From the NCBI GenBank assembly GCA_037833965.1, contig AP031351.1, positions 13,218,501-13,282,500 of the forward strand: a stretch of DNA of 64,000 bases. Direction: 5' to 3'. Positions 12,036 to 24,455 of the stretch are shown here, in pieces; within the stretch, counting starts at the first letter, position 1, and each line of letters begins with the position of its first letter. The notes under the pieces are model-generated. The model did no database searches. It worked only from the letters and a program-made list of their open reading frames with translations, and was not told where the DNA came from. The position numbers and the translations under genes are program-made. This DNA is from Marchantia polymorpha subsp. ruderalis (lineage: Eukaryota > Streptophyta > Marchantiopsida > Marchantiales > Marchantiaceae).

Positions 12036-13400
12036 TGTTGAAGATACAAAACTTTTTGAAAACAAAATATGGCAAATAAGGAACTCGAGAGTCCAATTTC
12101 TGTATCTAGAGAGTCATGGAAATATTACAAATTGTACTATTTTTTACATAAATTAGAGCATTGCAGTTTTGATTTGTGATGATAGGTGATCTTATAAAGA
12201 ATGAAACTTCTCGTAAAGCTTCAAAGATTGTATAATAAGCGACATTGTAAATTGTAAAACTTTAGCTTTAGAATAAAAAATGTAGATAATTCTTGATGTG
12301 TTGTTTATTGATGTGTTTTCAAATATATACCATTGGCCTACTTTGTAATTTTGATTTTGTGGTTACATATTGTAAAGATCAAATTATGTATTCTTCAATA
12401 AATCACAAATGAAGAAATGATATGTCTTTTCAATCTATTTCTTATATTTGGATGATTCACTATGTAACAACAATATCATGACATATATAATTACATTCAA
12501 TGAATATATAACAACAAATAGATGATAAGCATTTATAAGGTCTAAGAAGGTAAAATCTTGTGATGAGATGTATACCAATGATACAACTTCATAACAAATA
12601 CTTCCATTATAAATGGCATATGCATATTTTGCCAATTAAATCATATTACAAAATCAAAAAAAGAATTCAATTTTACCTCTCTTGTAATACAAATCTTTCG
12701 TGTTGTAACTTTCATTTATAATACATATTTATAAAATATCACTATAAAAATTTAAAGAAAATTAATTTTTTGTAAATGCTAATTTGAAATTAATATTGAA
12801 TATCTATTTTTTTCACACAAGGAATTTTTTAAAATTTGTGTTTGAGATAAACACAAAATGTTTACATTTTTGATACATGTGATACCAATACATGGAATTT
12901 CAACTATATTTTTAATTCATACTATGTATAATTTTAAATATTTTATTATAATTAAATCAAGAAAATTTTGGAAGAGAATTGCTAAAATTGAATAAATTAT
13001 GATTATAAGTGATAATTTATACAAAATTACTTGTGACTCATGATTTGTTTAAAGAGATGTTCAATAAATAAATAATATATTGAATTTATACTGTAAAATG
13101 ATTTTTCATCTATAATACTTGTTTTTCTTTCCAATGTCTTAGTACATAATGAATTAATTTGAAATGCTTTCTGTTATTCGCAGATCAAGATTTGAAAGTA
13201 CTGTACCACTAGATATCTTGTGAATCTTACTATATGAAAAAGTGATGTTGATTGAAACAATGTTTAATTATTTGATAACACAAGCACTTACATCTCCTCT
13301 TTGAAGACTGTGAGGCTAATTTGCTACTCAAGTTTGTGTTCAAAGGAAAAAATATGAAATTTTAATATTTCATCTAAAATGATGAGAGTAAAAATATAAT

Positions 13401-14720
13401 AAGAGTGCAGCAAAATGGTTCGTGTGCAGTAACCCAATCCAGATGGCAATTGGTGGAGATGTGTTATAATTATGGGGAGGAATTCTTGGCCACTGGCCGA
13501 GTGTTAATTCTGAATAGCACTTCTGGACATATAGTCCTCGAGATGTAGCCCTGTTGAGTAAAATTCGCGGTGGCATTCTCGGCAGCGAATTTCGTTGGTC
13601 TACGAGGCAGCGTCTCGTTCTTCTTCTGAGCTTCTGAGCTGCGGGAGTGGCAGGAATCTGATCGACGCCTGAGATTCGTGCATGCACGTGCTATCGTTGA
13701 CAGTGCACGAAGAGGTCGGAGTTCAGGGATCCAGCAGCAGCAGCTGCAGTCTCAGAGTGCTGAGCTCATGATCCATGCATGCGGATCATCGTTCTTCCAA
13801 ACGGCACAGAAGCAAAGTTCTTTCTTCGTCCTGATTTCGTCACGTTTGGGTTGCCGGGCAACTGATCCTTTCACTCCTATTGTTAAGTCCTTTCGATCGA
13901 GTGACATTCCATCAGTGCCCTCCCTCCCTCACTCCTGGAATGGTTTGTTCAGAAATTCACCTCCTCACGTCTCAATTTGAGCAATGAACGAATCTCCTCG
14001 ACTGCAGATCCGCGTGGAGTCCAGTGGGAGACCTGCACCCCAAGGGACTCGTGCAGAATGAAAGAAAGTCTTGGTCTCCAAAACTCCAAACCGACGAGAG
14101 CCGGAGAAGGCCCGTGGCCCGCGGTCAGGTCTCGATCGAGGCTCTTGTTGGAAGAATGATCCTTCTGAAGGACATCCCGAACCTACTGAGCGATGGCGAA
14201 GCGTATGGATGTGCTGCTGGTCGCAGTCGCGCTGAAAGTGAGAGGTCCGGCGGTCATTCAGGGGCGGGCCCCACCATCTGCAGAGCATCTCCTGGACCGA
14301 AGCATCGAATCATCCATGCCAGAGTCTGCCGCTTTGATCGAGAAGCTGATGGCATAGCACTTCGATCGGCTCTTCGAAGCTCAAGCTGTGGACGAGGCAA
14401 CGTCTTCCGCGGCGGCTTGACTCGGAGATTCCGTGCTGGAATGCGACGAAGCATGTGGTAGGGTTTTGAGGTCGGGGAATGTTGGCGCCGTGAGGATCCA
14501 GAGGAGCAGAATTTCTGGTAGCGGACCGGATTGGGAGTCCGAAGAAGACTTGACCATTGAATTGCGGAAGGATCGGAAGAGCGGCTGGTTGCTTCAAATG
14601 CATCTCATGTGAAAGAAGAGGAGGCTGGGGCCGAAGCTTTGGTATTAAATTCGGTCAGGAACCGAGAAGGACAGGAGTCACTTCTCGAGGGAGTGGGAAT
14701 CACCACGTGGTAAGGTCGAG
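13401..14720. other. Upstream region of the hydrolase gene
   Basis: GC content rises here relative to the block before it. The open frames on both strands overlap and show no family I recognise. A perfect G-box, CACGTG, lies at 14704-14709, twelve bases before the chosen ATG at 14721, probably within the leader. The region probably contains the promoter and 5' leader, possibly with an untranslated first exon. Confidence 0.45.
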
Positions 14721-17700
14721 ATGCAGATCGTGAGCGGTCATGGGTTCACGCTTTGTGCATCTCGAGTCGTGATCAAGTTTCAGAAATCCTACAGTCGGTT
14801 TCAACACTCGGTTCCGGCATGGACCCGACGACTCTCCAAACAATGTCGCATCGATGAGCAGCAGCATGTGCGAATCACGGATTCCTCTGCTCGACCGAAG
14901 ACTGGACCATGGAATCTGAACGTACGCTCCAAATCCGAACCAGCTCTGGTGGACCTCTCTAGCAACACAGCGGTCACTCCATCGCACGCATTTGTCGATG
15001 GTGTGCTGGGTGTATCACAGCAAAATGGCGATTCGGATTCAAACACTGCAACTTCAGATATGATATTTTTGGGAACAGGAACTAGCGAGGGTGTGCCCCG
15101 AGTCAGCTGCCTCACTCACACTTCCATGCGATGCCCTGTAAGAAAACCCGCTACCCAGACGCTGCTTTTGGATTCGCAAATCGAAAGGGATTCGCATGGA
15201 CTTGCACATTTTAGAGTAAAACCATATTGGCCTGTAGTTTTCTCAGTGTATGCTGCTAGAGGACAAGCAGGGGCCCGAGATGAGCCTCCTGCACCGTGGC
15301 GAAAATTCTGTCACCTTGCGCTGGTCTCTAGGTCGTTGCATAATTACAACTTTCGAGGAGTCAGACAGTTGGGGGGGAAAATTGAGATCCGCAAAATAAA
15401 TTTGAACATGTTGGACTTCTGAGATTGGAAGAGGAGACGCACTTGAAGACGCTTAAGATTGTTAGTCGAGGTGCTCTACCTGAATTTCTCACACAACGTC
15501 GAGAAGATTGCCGAGTTTTGAATCTCTAAGCTGGTGGCTGATTTTCTTCTTGCATAGGTGTGTTGGGGAGCGGCACAGCTTGGGAACAAGAATAGGCGTC
15601 GTAACACTAGTCTTCTGGTGCGTTATCTTGCAGCAGATGGTATAAGGCGAAACATCCTCATAGATGCTGGCAAGTACGACTCTGCAAAGCGCAGCTGGTT
15701 TAGAATCACGTCGTCTCTTGCGTTCATTGCAGGTGTTTGAGTAGTAGATTTATCAGCTGTTGCTTTCCGTCTGTGGGGCATGGGAAAACTATTCGATCAG
15801 TAACATCTTCTATATTGGACGTCACTTCCATTTCACAAATTAGACGCAGATTGATGATCTCATATGATGATTTATTGAATGTGATTTGATTGCATTGGAC
15901 GTTGTAGGTTCTTCTATCACAGTGCACTGCAGTGGTTCCCACATTACGGGTGAGTTTTTTTATTCTAGTAAGGATGGAGGTGTACCAGTCTTACAACAGA
16001 AGAAGAGCGAAATGTGTTCTCCTGTAAGACTCTAGTATATTGTAGTTTTTTTTTTGCAAGATCAAGGCTTCCTTTCCAGCATATAGACGACTGGGCAACA
16101 TTTCATCCTGGAGACCTTGAGTGGGAGTTCTGTCAATATGGCAATGTCAGATTTGATATCTTGTGCGATATATAGACGGACAGGATTTCTGAGTACGATA
16201 TCGCTTTGATTTTGAATTCAGGATACGAAACCTTGATTCGGTTATAATTACACACTCTCATGCTGATGCTGTTGGAGGTACCTTCTCGGTGAATCTCTTG
16301 ATTTAAAGTTCAAGGTTGAGAAGTAGAGTAGGGAAGATTGTCTCAGTGGAATGCTCGTCAGCGTATGAAGAGTTGAAAGGTGTTGATTCGTCGCAGGGTT
16401 GGATGATTTGCGAGACTGGACGAACAATGTCCAAGATTCGATTCCTATCTACGTTGCCCAACGAGACATTGAGGTCATATGCTGCTTCTAAGTTCTCGGC
16501 ATGTACTTTGTTCACCCTCATTGTCCTATTCTCCTTTTTGGGAACTAGTCTTACTGGTAAAAATTAGAGCAGGTTTTTGTTATTCTCTCCCAATGCACGA
16601 AACAGTGAATTTATCTTTGTAGGAGTCCTGTTGATTGCCACGGGAGCGTATGGTGCATTGGAGATCGTTTACCCATACTGACTAGCTAAGATCTTTGTCT
16701 TGAGTAGGTGCTGTCCAAGTCTCACTACTACCTTGTTGATCCGAGTGTCATTACGAAAGGAACTGCCGTCTCAAAGCTTCAGTTTAAGCTGATCACAGAG
16801 GAACCATTTTATGTGCACGGTCTCAAGGTATTTCATGTTTATTATGAGATTGTGTCTGAGAAATGTTCAGTTTCCCGTAATTTTGTCCTTGGTAAACAGA
16901 CAAGACCTGGAGCATGGAAAACAGTTTTGGAAGGTTTTGAAATTTTCTGGTTGAAAGTGGCGTGAGTTGTACTCATCATGTCGGTATTGCAGGTGACTCC
17001 CCTGCCTGTGTGGCATGGGCCAGGTTATAGATCTCTCGGATTCCGAGTGGGAAACGTCTGCTACATAAGGTATGAGCCGATTTTCTTAATAGGGTTTTCA
17101 CATTTTCTTTGGACCATCTGTGCAACTGATGTTGGTGTTCGTATGTTGTAACCATATCTATACACCTGAAGACTACATGCCCTGGCTAAGCAGTGCTAAA
17201 CAAGTAATGTTGAACGAAGAGGGAAGAGGACTAAATGAGAGTGAAGAGGGTTTCTCGCGTTTTAGGATTTCTCCCCGTAAGTGAGCTTTTAGATGTTTGT
17301 AAGGTGACTCCTGGACCGAGGACTCGATCTGCCAAGGACCCCTTACTGACGCTCCAAGGGGTGAATTATTATTATATTTACAAGAGAGCAACAGGTTTCG
17401 GCTTTCAATCTAGGCTAGACCTTACAAGAATGTGTTAGTAGTTCCACCTGTTTAGCGAGGTTGTGGACTATCTTGCACTCTTTATAAAATGTGCTACATG
17501 TGACCAGATTATGGTCAGGCCTTTGTCTTGCTTGTTGAAGCTTTAGGCGTGAAGAAGTCGCTGCCATACGTCGATTGAACATTCTCGCATCTCACTTTCG
17601 GAACTGATCTGATTCAAACACAGTCCTTGTATTCATGGACTAGATCAGTTAGATCGAATGATGTCAGGAAAACTAATTCTAGCAAAAAGTAGAGCTTGGA

Positions 17701-18680
17701 AACATCACGTAGTTATTTCGTGTCGCTCTCCGTCGTGCACGTTAAAGATATGACTATGAAATTTGCACTAATAAACCTGGTGCACCGTGGACAGTGATGT
17801 GAGTGAAATACCCGAGGAAACATATCCTTTACTTGAGAACTGCGAACTTCTTATTCTGGTAAGGCATACGTCAACTCGAACTTTTTGATGATGAAAGACA
17901 TAATTCAATTCAGCTCAGTGCTCGTTACAGTCGCCCAACTAGAATACAGCTTGTTTGATGTATGGTTGATAATGATTTCAGGATGCACTAAGACCTGATC
18001 GATCCAGTGCTACCCATTTTGGATTACCACAAGTAAGTAATTTTCTGTTCTTCTGTTGTTCTTCTATGTATTCAACTTACATCAGGATGCTGTAAGACCA
18101 GATCGATCCACTATCACTCATTTTGGATTACCGCAAGTAAGTACATTATTCTCACCTTGATGGTGTCCATTCTGCCCGTTCACGGAAGTTGGACGTAGAA
18201 ATTTAGGTTCTTCGTCTTTATGTTTGGATGCTGTGCAGTTCTGACTTTTTCACCCTTCAGGCTCTTGACGAAGTTCGGAAAATTCGACCTCAACGAACGC
18301 TCTTCACTGGTAAGTTTCAAAATCTAGTGATGGAGAACCGTGTGCAAAGTTGAGAATTTCTCGAAAGAGTTTCATCGTCATTGGAGAGGATAGCACGTCT
18401 CAGCTGACTTATTCCGTATTCTTATTTCTCATTACGGAATTTCATTACGGATACTGCACATGTTTTTGTAAGGAAATAGAGGTGGTCATACATTACCATC
18501 AGAGGGAACAGTTGGTTTTCATGGGCTCTCACATGATTGTTACTCTTATGTGCTGGACTAGGGATGATGCACACGATGGACCATGACAAGATCAACGCGA
18601 AACTTGCAGAGATTGGAAAGGAGGAGGGCTTGGATATGCAGCTGAGTTTTGACGGGATGAGAATACCAGTAACAATTTGA
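14721..18680 (+). CDS. Metallo-beta-lactamase-fold hydrolase with organelle-type N terminus
   Basis: Exons: 14721-15137, 15558-15673, 15908-15949, 16222-16277, 16397-16473, 16708-16827, 16993-17069, 17795-17858, 17982-18032 and/or 18086-18136, 18261-18309, 18562-18680. All phases agree and give 395 residues with one copy of the duplicated exon. It resembles the conserved plant metallo-hydrolase family (Arabidopsis At1g30300 type) of unknown substrate. DMIFLGTGTSEGVP opens the domain. The metal motif is THSHADA (H203, H205, D207) followed by GLDDLRDW. Later landmarks are LPVWHG, GNVCYI, DALRPDRSSATHFGLP and GMMHTMDH. The first 110 residues are basic and serine-rich, suggesting an organelle transit peptide, which is inferred only. 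The duplicated exon is listed separately. Confidence 0.9.
17982..18032 (+). other. Duplicated exon, copy A (51 nt)
   Basis: This 17-codon exon of the hydrolase gene encodes DALRPDRSSATHFGLPQ. It has an AG acceptor, a GTAAGTAA donor and phase 0 at both ends. It matches the family consensus more closely than copy B, so it is probably the ancestral form. Confidence 0.9.
18086..18136 (+). other. Duplicated exon, copy B (51 nt)
   Basis: Only 53 bases after copy A lies a second exon of identical length, phase and splice signals. It encodes DAVRPDRSTITHFGLPQ. It differs from copy A at nine of 51 bases but at only three residues (L to V, S to T, A to I). Either copy, or both, keeps the frame, so mutually exclusive splicing or joint inclusion (412 residues) are both possible. 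The very short intron between the copies would make joint inclusion difficult. Confidence 0.88.
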
Positions 18681-20516
18681 GTCCACAAATGAGAAACAAC
18701 CTTTGCGGTTCATACATCATCAAGTTCACACTTTTTCCTTCCCTCGGTAAAAAACGGAGTGGAAGCACTCAGGCTTCGTCATTCTTGAAGCATCGGATTT
18801 TCTCCATGACATCGTCCTTTTCATACACTCCAGCATCAATTGTGCTCGTGCTACTCACGAACACAGCCAAGTTTAAACCCGCAAGGTGCGAAAGCACTCA
18901 TTCACTGTCCATATGCATTCTGGACCCGTGAAGGAAGTGCCGACGGTGTACGGATCGATCTTTTTATAATAAATGGACCACTGTCATTTACTGTTATTTA
19001 TACGTTCGGAGTTGACCAATTATACACGTGATTATCCATTGCGTGATTATTCATCGGTCACAGAAAAATCATACATTTTATTTAAGAGAACCATGTACAT
19101 TAATTTTGCTACCATGAACTTTGTGAAACAAGAACAACATCAACAAGCTGCGAGATTGATATAACTATCGAAATAGACGTTTTGTGTTGGGTTTAGTGTT
19201 GGCTTGAAATTGCATGCAAAGAAAAAGATGCAAGATGATCACTACGGATGCTTCAATAGCATTTTTCAGATATTACTTTGTCGTCAAGTGAAAAAAGTGT
19301 GGAAATGTCATGTCATAGCCCATGGCTCTTAGCTAGCCTTTAAGGGTAAAGAACTCTTCAGGTAACTTTTGGAATCTCACATCGAATCCAGATCACTCTT
19401 AAGGGGTAGGCACAAACAAGCGCAAACGAACATTGCTCAAACCTAATGGCTTTCCCTAGACGATATGTTAGGGATAGTGATGCCCGAAAAGAAAGTACGG
19501 TGCCGTCTTTCACATATCCGAACTTAATCTGATATTTTCTATACATTAGAGATAGACGTGTTCATGCTTTGGTTAGAAATTGAGACTTAACATCTAACAT
19601 TAACACAACACATCCAAGGTGAGTGAACAGTGTAGCAGGTAAAGGCGGATGGAAGTATACCATCCGAGATACCTAGAGTTGGGTTCAAAGTCATCACAAT
19701 GTAAAATATGTTCTACGAGTAAATTCTATGCAAAATGAATTTTGAAATGTCTAAATTGAATGCATAATCAACAAGATAATATGATTAAACTATCACACAT
19801 GATAAGTGATTAATACTATAAACAGCGGTAGCTATTGTCAATCTTCAAAACATAAATAAAAATTGTTCAAAATAACCTGAATTTGTAACGGATATCTTTA
19901 AGCTTCTATGCCACTAGTTTCCAATATGTGTTCTGCATACAGTATTTGAATCATCTGAACCAAATATATAAACAACAATGCAAAATAATAAACTATCACA
20001 GGTCATAAATGATTGATTTTATAAATAGCATCAACTAGTGTCAATTTTTAAAATATGGATAAAAATTGTCGAAATGACCTAGATTTGTATCCAATATCTT
20101 TCAGCTCCTATGTCACTAACTTCCGTAAATACTGCGTGACATCACTTCGTATTTTCGGAGTCAGAACTTAACTTAGATAGTGTCTACAACGACAACACGT
20201 TCTCGCAGGATATCGTGTCTTGATTATTTATTACGACTACTTAGGCACTTTCAGTTCGTAAAAGTTAATGATTGAAAGGACAAGGGCATCATGAACAGAT
20301 GGGTAAGAAAAACATCACAAAAGTCAAGTTAAACCTTCGTAAAAAAAGTTTTGACACATTTGAGCTATCATTTACATAAGGACACGTCCAGTATAATAAC
20401 AATTGATGATAATATACAGTTTCATATGAACAAATATCTCAAGGCTGCGACATTTGACGCGCATCCTTGAGTGAAAGAATGTGGAACACAGTACACTGAA
20501 ATGTACAAAGACTGTC
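18681..20516. other. Convergent 3' flanks with no gene
   Basis: The hydrolase gene ends on the left and the dioxygenase gene ends on the right, so 3' untranslated regions should lie at both edges. The middle is AT-rich and holds a diverged tandem duplication of about 150 bp. I see no coding gene. Confidence 0.55.
19775..20124. repeat. Diverged direct repeat, two copies of about 145 bp
   Basis: The segments 19778-19922 and 19985-20124 share a long alignable order. Both have AAACTATCACA, TAA-TGATT, TATAAA-AGC, TAAAAATTGT, AACCTGAATTTGTA or GACCTAGATTTGTA, and a CTCCTATG or CTTCTATG-CACTA-TTTCC end. The offset is about 202 bp. Divergence looks like roughly a fifth of positions, so this is an old local duplication or two copies of a short non-autonomous element. 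Confidence 0.6.
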
Positions 20517-23500
20517 TCACGACGATGAGAGCGGGGCAACCTGTGCACTCATGATTTTCTTCCCCTTGAGTTTAATAACAGACAACTCGGACTTCACATA
20601 TTCTCCAGCAACAATGGGACTATAAAGATGCGCTCGAGGTGCGTCCGCGAAGTGGCCAAGAGGTTGCAGCACAGCATCATATGCAATATGCCCAAATACC
20701 TGTACATGAACATGAACGGGTACGGGGAAGCAACAGAGAATTTTCGAAGATCGATTAGATGTCAGATGAGTCGGTGCGAGCGATTAGAACTGAACAGGGA
20801 GTTGTCATGATACAAATCAAAAGTTTTGTCAAAAACATCTGCAAGGAACTGAAGTCGAGCTCAGTCTGAGAGCTCAAGCTGCAGCATTATAATTTCAGGA
20901 GGAGTTTTCAAATCCAAGAGCTGATGATGAGAAGATAGAAACTACATACTGTGGAAGATACTCTCCATAAACTGCGTCCTTCCTTGCGGGCAGCCTCCAC
21001 TGCAGCCAGTGTTTTGTCCGTGACCACAACCTCATGCATGCCAGCTGAGCATTCTCCACCTGTCAGCCACTCCAACTGAAGTCCCAAGATCGCTCTGTTA
21101 GTTTCATCCTTTCGTAAGCCATAAAAGCGAGAAATGTAATGCAACCACAAGGGCCCCAAGAATATTCACAAACCATATACTGCATTGCCTATTATTATAC
21201 CATGAGCAGGTGAATGGATCAGACGCCTAAAATTGAAAGAAAACTCTGGAATGAACTTCAACGCGTCTAATATTAGAAATTGAAAAAGTTGCACTACCCG
21301 TGAGTGCCAAACTTATTCAATTCATACTCGTGAGGTTCCAGACGGCTTCTTGTGTTTCGTAAGGTCCCCTCCCATTGGCTTGGATGGAAGGCGCTTGACG
21401 TAATCCTAGGAGTGCGTATATGAAGTTTGTTCAGATGTGTTGTGTGACTCATAACATCTGAACATCAGGTTAGAAACTTTCATTACCTCCTTGCCTGCTT
21501 GGAGTAGGAGACAGCCAGGGGGTACACTGACCGGAACTTTCCGACCATCTTTCAGCCAAATGAAGAGGCCAGGGAATCGACTTCGACCATGTATAGTCAA
21601 AAAGTTTAGGTCATAATGATAGCCTGCAAACACAGTGCCTTTCTTGCCATACTTCGAGAGGTCGCATCCTGTAGGAGCGAGCAGGTGAGGTCCCTGCATG
21701 ATTTGCAATGTCATGTTTGTCAAGTCCCTTGCAGTCAGACAACACTTTTTCGTTATTCAGTTTTCAGGTTCACGACAGTAAGCTGCAGCCAAGATATCAT
21801 ATGCAAACTAAGGATATGCATTGATATTCAACTTCAAAGAGGCAAAATTTCTGATTGAGCCACAGCTAGAATTTGGCAATTAAGCTGTTCAGGCTTCATA
21901 TATAAACCGAAGGTCTATTCATGTTATTTCCACACAACATTCGGATCCTTCGTGGGATGAACGCAAGTTTTTTATGCACGGACCAAAGATCAAAGCTGAA
22001 CTTGCCTCTTTCATCAGGGATGTGAAAGTTGTTTGCGGAAGCCCAAAGCCAGTTGCAGCCATTTCAGCGACGACCTAGACAAATAAACATTAAAATACAA
22101 GTGAGGGGTCGAATAACAGCACAATCTCTCCGCAAGTCTATATAGCTCAGAGACAACTCCTTGGTCCTTCTTATCGAACACTTTGTTCACATTACGCCTA
22201 TCCATACAAGAAGTTTATAGGGTCCCCTGCTGAACCAAATCTGGACCCGTAATGTTGTGTTCAACTTCATCCTGGAAGCTAACATCATATCATCATCTCT
22301 GGTATTTCATGACTCGAACTCGTATGAAAATTACAAGGCGTAATCATAAATTTGTGGGTTGAGCAGATACAACTCAAATCCACATCATATAGGAAATTAA
22401 GAAGCATGTTTCAGAAAAGGCCATACCTCGACGGCCGAAATCATTTTCCGACCCCAATCATTCAGCGTATCTCGCCACTCTGGAAAGCCCTCTGGAATAA
22501 CGGGATCTGAACTAAGCTCCTGCAGAAGGACGCCATCCATTGATCACAATATGATGACAAAGCATGTAAAATAAATAGCCCCCCAAAAATTACAAAATAA
22601 TTCAACAACATTGCTTACTGTGAGTTTTTTTACGTCCGATCACGGAGCAACGACGACACAGTACACTAAGCCAAATACCTGGAAGCCAGTGTTGGAAGGG
22701 CGAGGACCAAATCTCCACATGTAGCGCCACTTTGGGTCAGCACCTGAAGGTACGTGAGGGCGAGCATCTTCAGAAAGCTGATTCATGCGTTCTTGTAGAC
22801 TCTGGTCAAACAAACAACGTGGAGTTTCTATTCCTTCTGGTGTGACGCCTACCTGTTCCTCCCCACCAAATCGACAGTTAGCTCCGTGTGATCAACAGAG
22901 TGAGAGGGATGAACTTATAATCATACTGAACATTCAGTGTGACATATGATATGATGTAAACTGATCGGTATACAATCGGAAAGAGAGGTTAGCAGTTTCG
23001 CAGCATACGTGAGGGGTTTTGTCACAGCCTGTGCATGGAGTAGCTCTGCAACAAAAAAGTGACCACACGTGTTCTTGTGGATACACAGGCAGATAATAGC
23101 ACCGTGATCGGGAATGTCGCTCTCAATAATTCCTATTAATTCGAGAGATTCATACTGAGCACCTAAAAACAATCGCAAACGTGCTGGCGGCTAAGAATTC
23201 CGTTCGTGCGAATTACACTTGGCAACTTCTTCTCGATAAGCTCTTCTGTCCGTCCATTGTTGAAGACGATGTTAGTGATGCCGATGAATTCGGTAAACTT
23301 TGAGCTCGAGTTTTCGACCTCTGAGCATTGTTCACACGATTGAACGCTTTGTAGAAAGCTTCCGGAAAAACTGTTGGATTGAAGACTCAGGATACCCGGA
23401 AAATTTGACAATGTGCACATATTCTTTCGCTTAAGGCCGCAAAGACCGGAACCGGAAGGTAGCGCAAATTTCTCAAAGAGAGGGATGGCAAATTTCTCCA

Positions 23501-23843
23501 TTGTAATCTTCAAGGGACTCTGAGAAAATCAAGAACGGTGAGATAATGGCAGACATTCGAGGAACAGTAATTTCATTTTTACCTGGTAAAAAACGTCAGG
23601 TCGTTCCTGCTGGCGCTTGAAAGCGTCCGACTGGCTCCAGTACTTCTCCATCATGTCCAGGAACCGATCATTGTCCTCCGTGGTGCACCTGGGATCCCTG
23701 ATCACCAGCGCTCCCGTGTCCCTCAAGCAATTGGCCACCTCTTGGCACAATGCCAAGAATTCCTGACCCGCATCTCCATTCTCCTCGAGGCCCCCCCTGG
23801 CCAACAGATACTCCTCCAAATCGATCACCGGCAACTCCATCAT
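20517..23843 (-). CDS. 2-oxoglutarate/Fe(II)-dependent dioxygenase, isopenicillin N synthase-like
   Basis: Seven exons on the minus strand (23843-23583, 22852-22679, 22519-22427, 22074-22006, 21693-21487, 21075-20950, 20699-20517), all in phase 0, give 370 residues. The family is highly conserved in plants, but its substrate is unknown to me. The double-stranded beta-helix iron ligands are present: H225 and D227 in GYHYDLNFLTIHG, and H282 in GMHEVV. The 2-oxoglutarate-binding pair is R306/S308 in LWRVSST. Other family landmarks are PVIDL near the start, YQVGVTPEG, PKWRYMWRFGPRP, PVIPEGFPEW and GPHLLAPTG. The fourth intron has a GC donor (GAG|GCAAGT). An in-frame ATG at 23948 would add 35 residues. 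MMELPVIDL was preferred because family members begin just before this motif. Confidence 0.92.
23163..23513 (-). other. 116-codon open frame inside dioxygenase intron 1
   Basis: The intron 22853-23582 contains a 116-residue frame on the same strand as the host gene. It starts with MKITMEKFAIPLFEKF and includes a run rich in serine and asparagine. I recognise no domain. Intron retention would have to cross an in-frame stop before reaching this frame, so it is not an obvious extension of the enzyme. It is probably a chance frame but is unusually long for an intron of this size. Confidence 0.2.
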
Positions 23844-24455
23844 CACAAACTCCTTCGCCCCACCTCGGCTCTCTCGAATTGCGATCAATGACTCCGCTTG
23901 ATGCCGTCCGTCCGTCCGTCCCTCCCTCCCGAAAGCAGCGAGCTGCAAGATTCAGAACAGAGATGAGATGCCGCGCGGAGCTCGGTACTCGGTGCTCGTG
24001 GAAGGACCAGAAGTCGTCCGTTTGCTGGCTGGCTTCTTGCTCGCCCTCGTCGCAGGACGCAGACCCGGACACGGGAAATTAGACAAGTCCATCCATTGGC
24101 CCACATTCCAAGCCACCGCGGCCTGCCCTCTTCCGACGGTATGATGTGGCGCAGCAACACGTGGCTGGTCGCCTCTCGAAGGCCCCGCAGGCCGGGCCCC
24201 TTTCCACGACACCGATGTCGTCTTTCTTTCTCGTTCCTTTGTCGACATTCTCCAGCATGAAATGCAGAAGATGGGAGCCGCATGAACGAAATCGCAGATG
24301 CGGAGCCCAATCGCATACAGCCATCGCGCAATGCGGATAAGTGAGGAAGCAAAGAAATTATCGTGATGACTGCAAGTCGCAAGTCTTTTCTCTGTTAATC
24401 GCAGTTCTGTGGGTGAAATTTCGTCTCATTTTCGAACTTTAGGCACACTTCATAG
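23844..24455. promoter_or_regulatory. Short divergent promoter region with ABRE/G-box-like site
   Basis: About 600 bp separate the dioxygenase start on the minus strand from the first supported exon of the small gene on the plus strand, so the two probably share a bidirectional promoter. It is GC-rich near 23.9-24.3 kb. ACACGTGGC at 24157-24165 matches the ABRE/G-box core (ACGTGGC) known from abscisic-acid-responsive plant promoters. Function is inferred from the motif only. Confidence 0.4.

Larger units (their letters stand above)
9441..13400. other. AT-rich intergenic block with transposon remains
   Basis: Nearly 4 kb of strongly AT-rich sequence with no intact gene. The middle part carries a decayed DNA-transposon coding region on the minus strand, listed separately. 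The stretch 12.1-13.4 kb is simple AT-rich sequence in which I recognise nothing. Confidence 0.6.
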
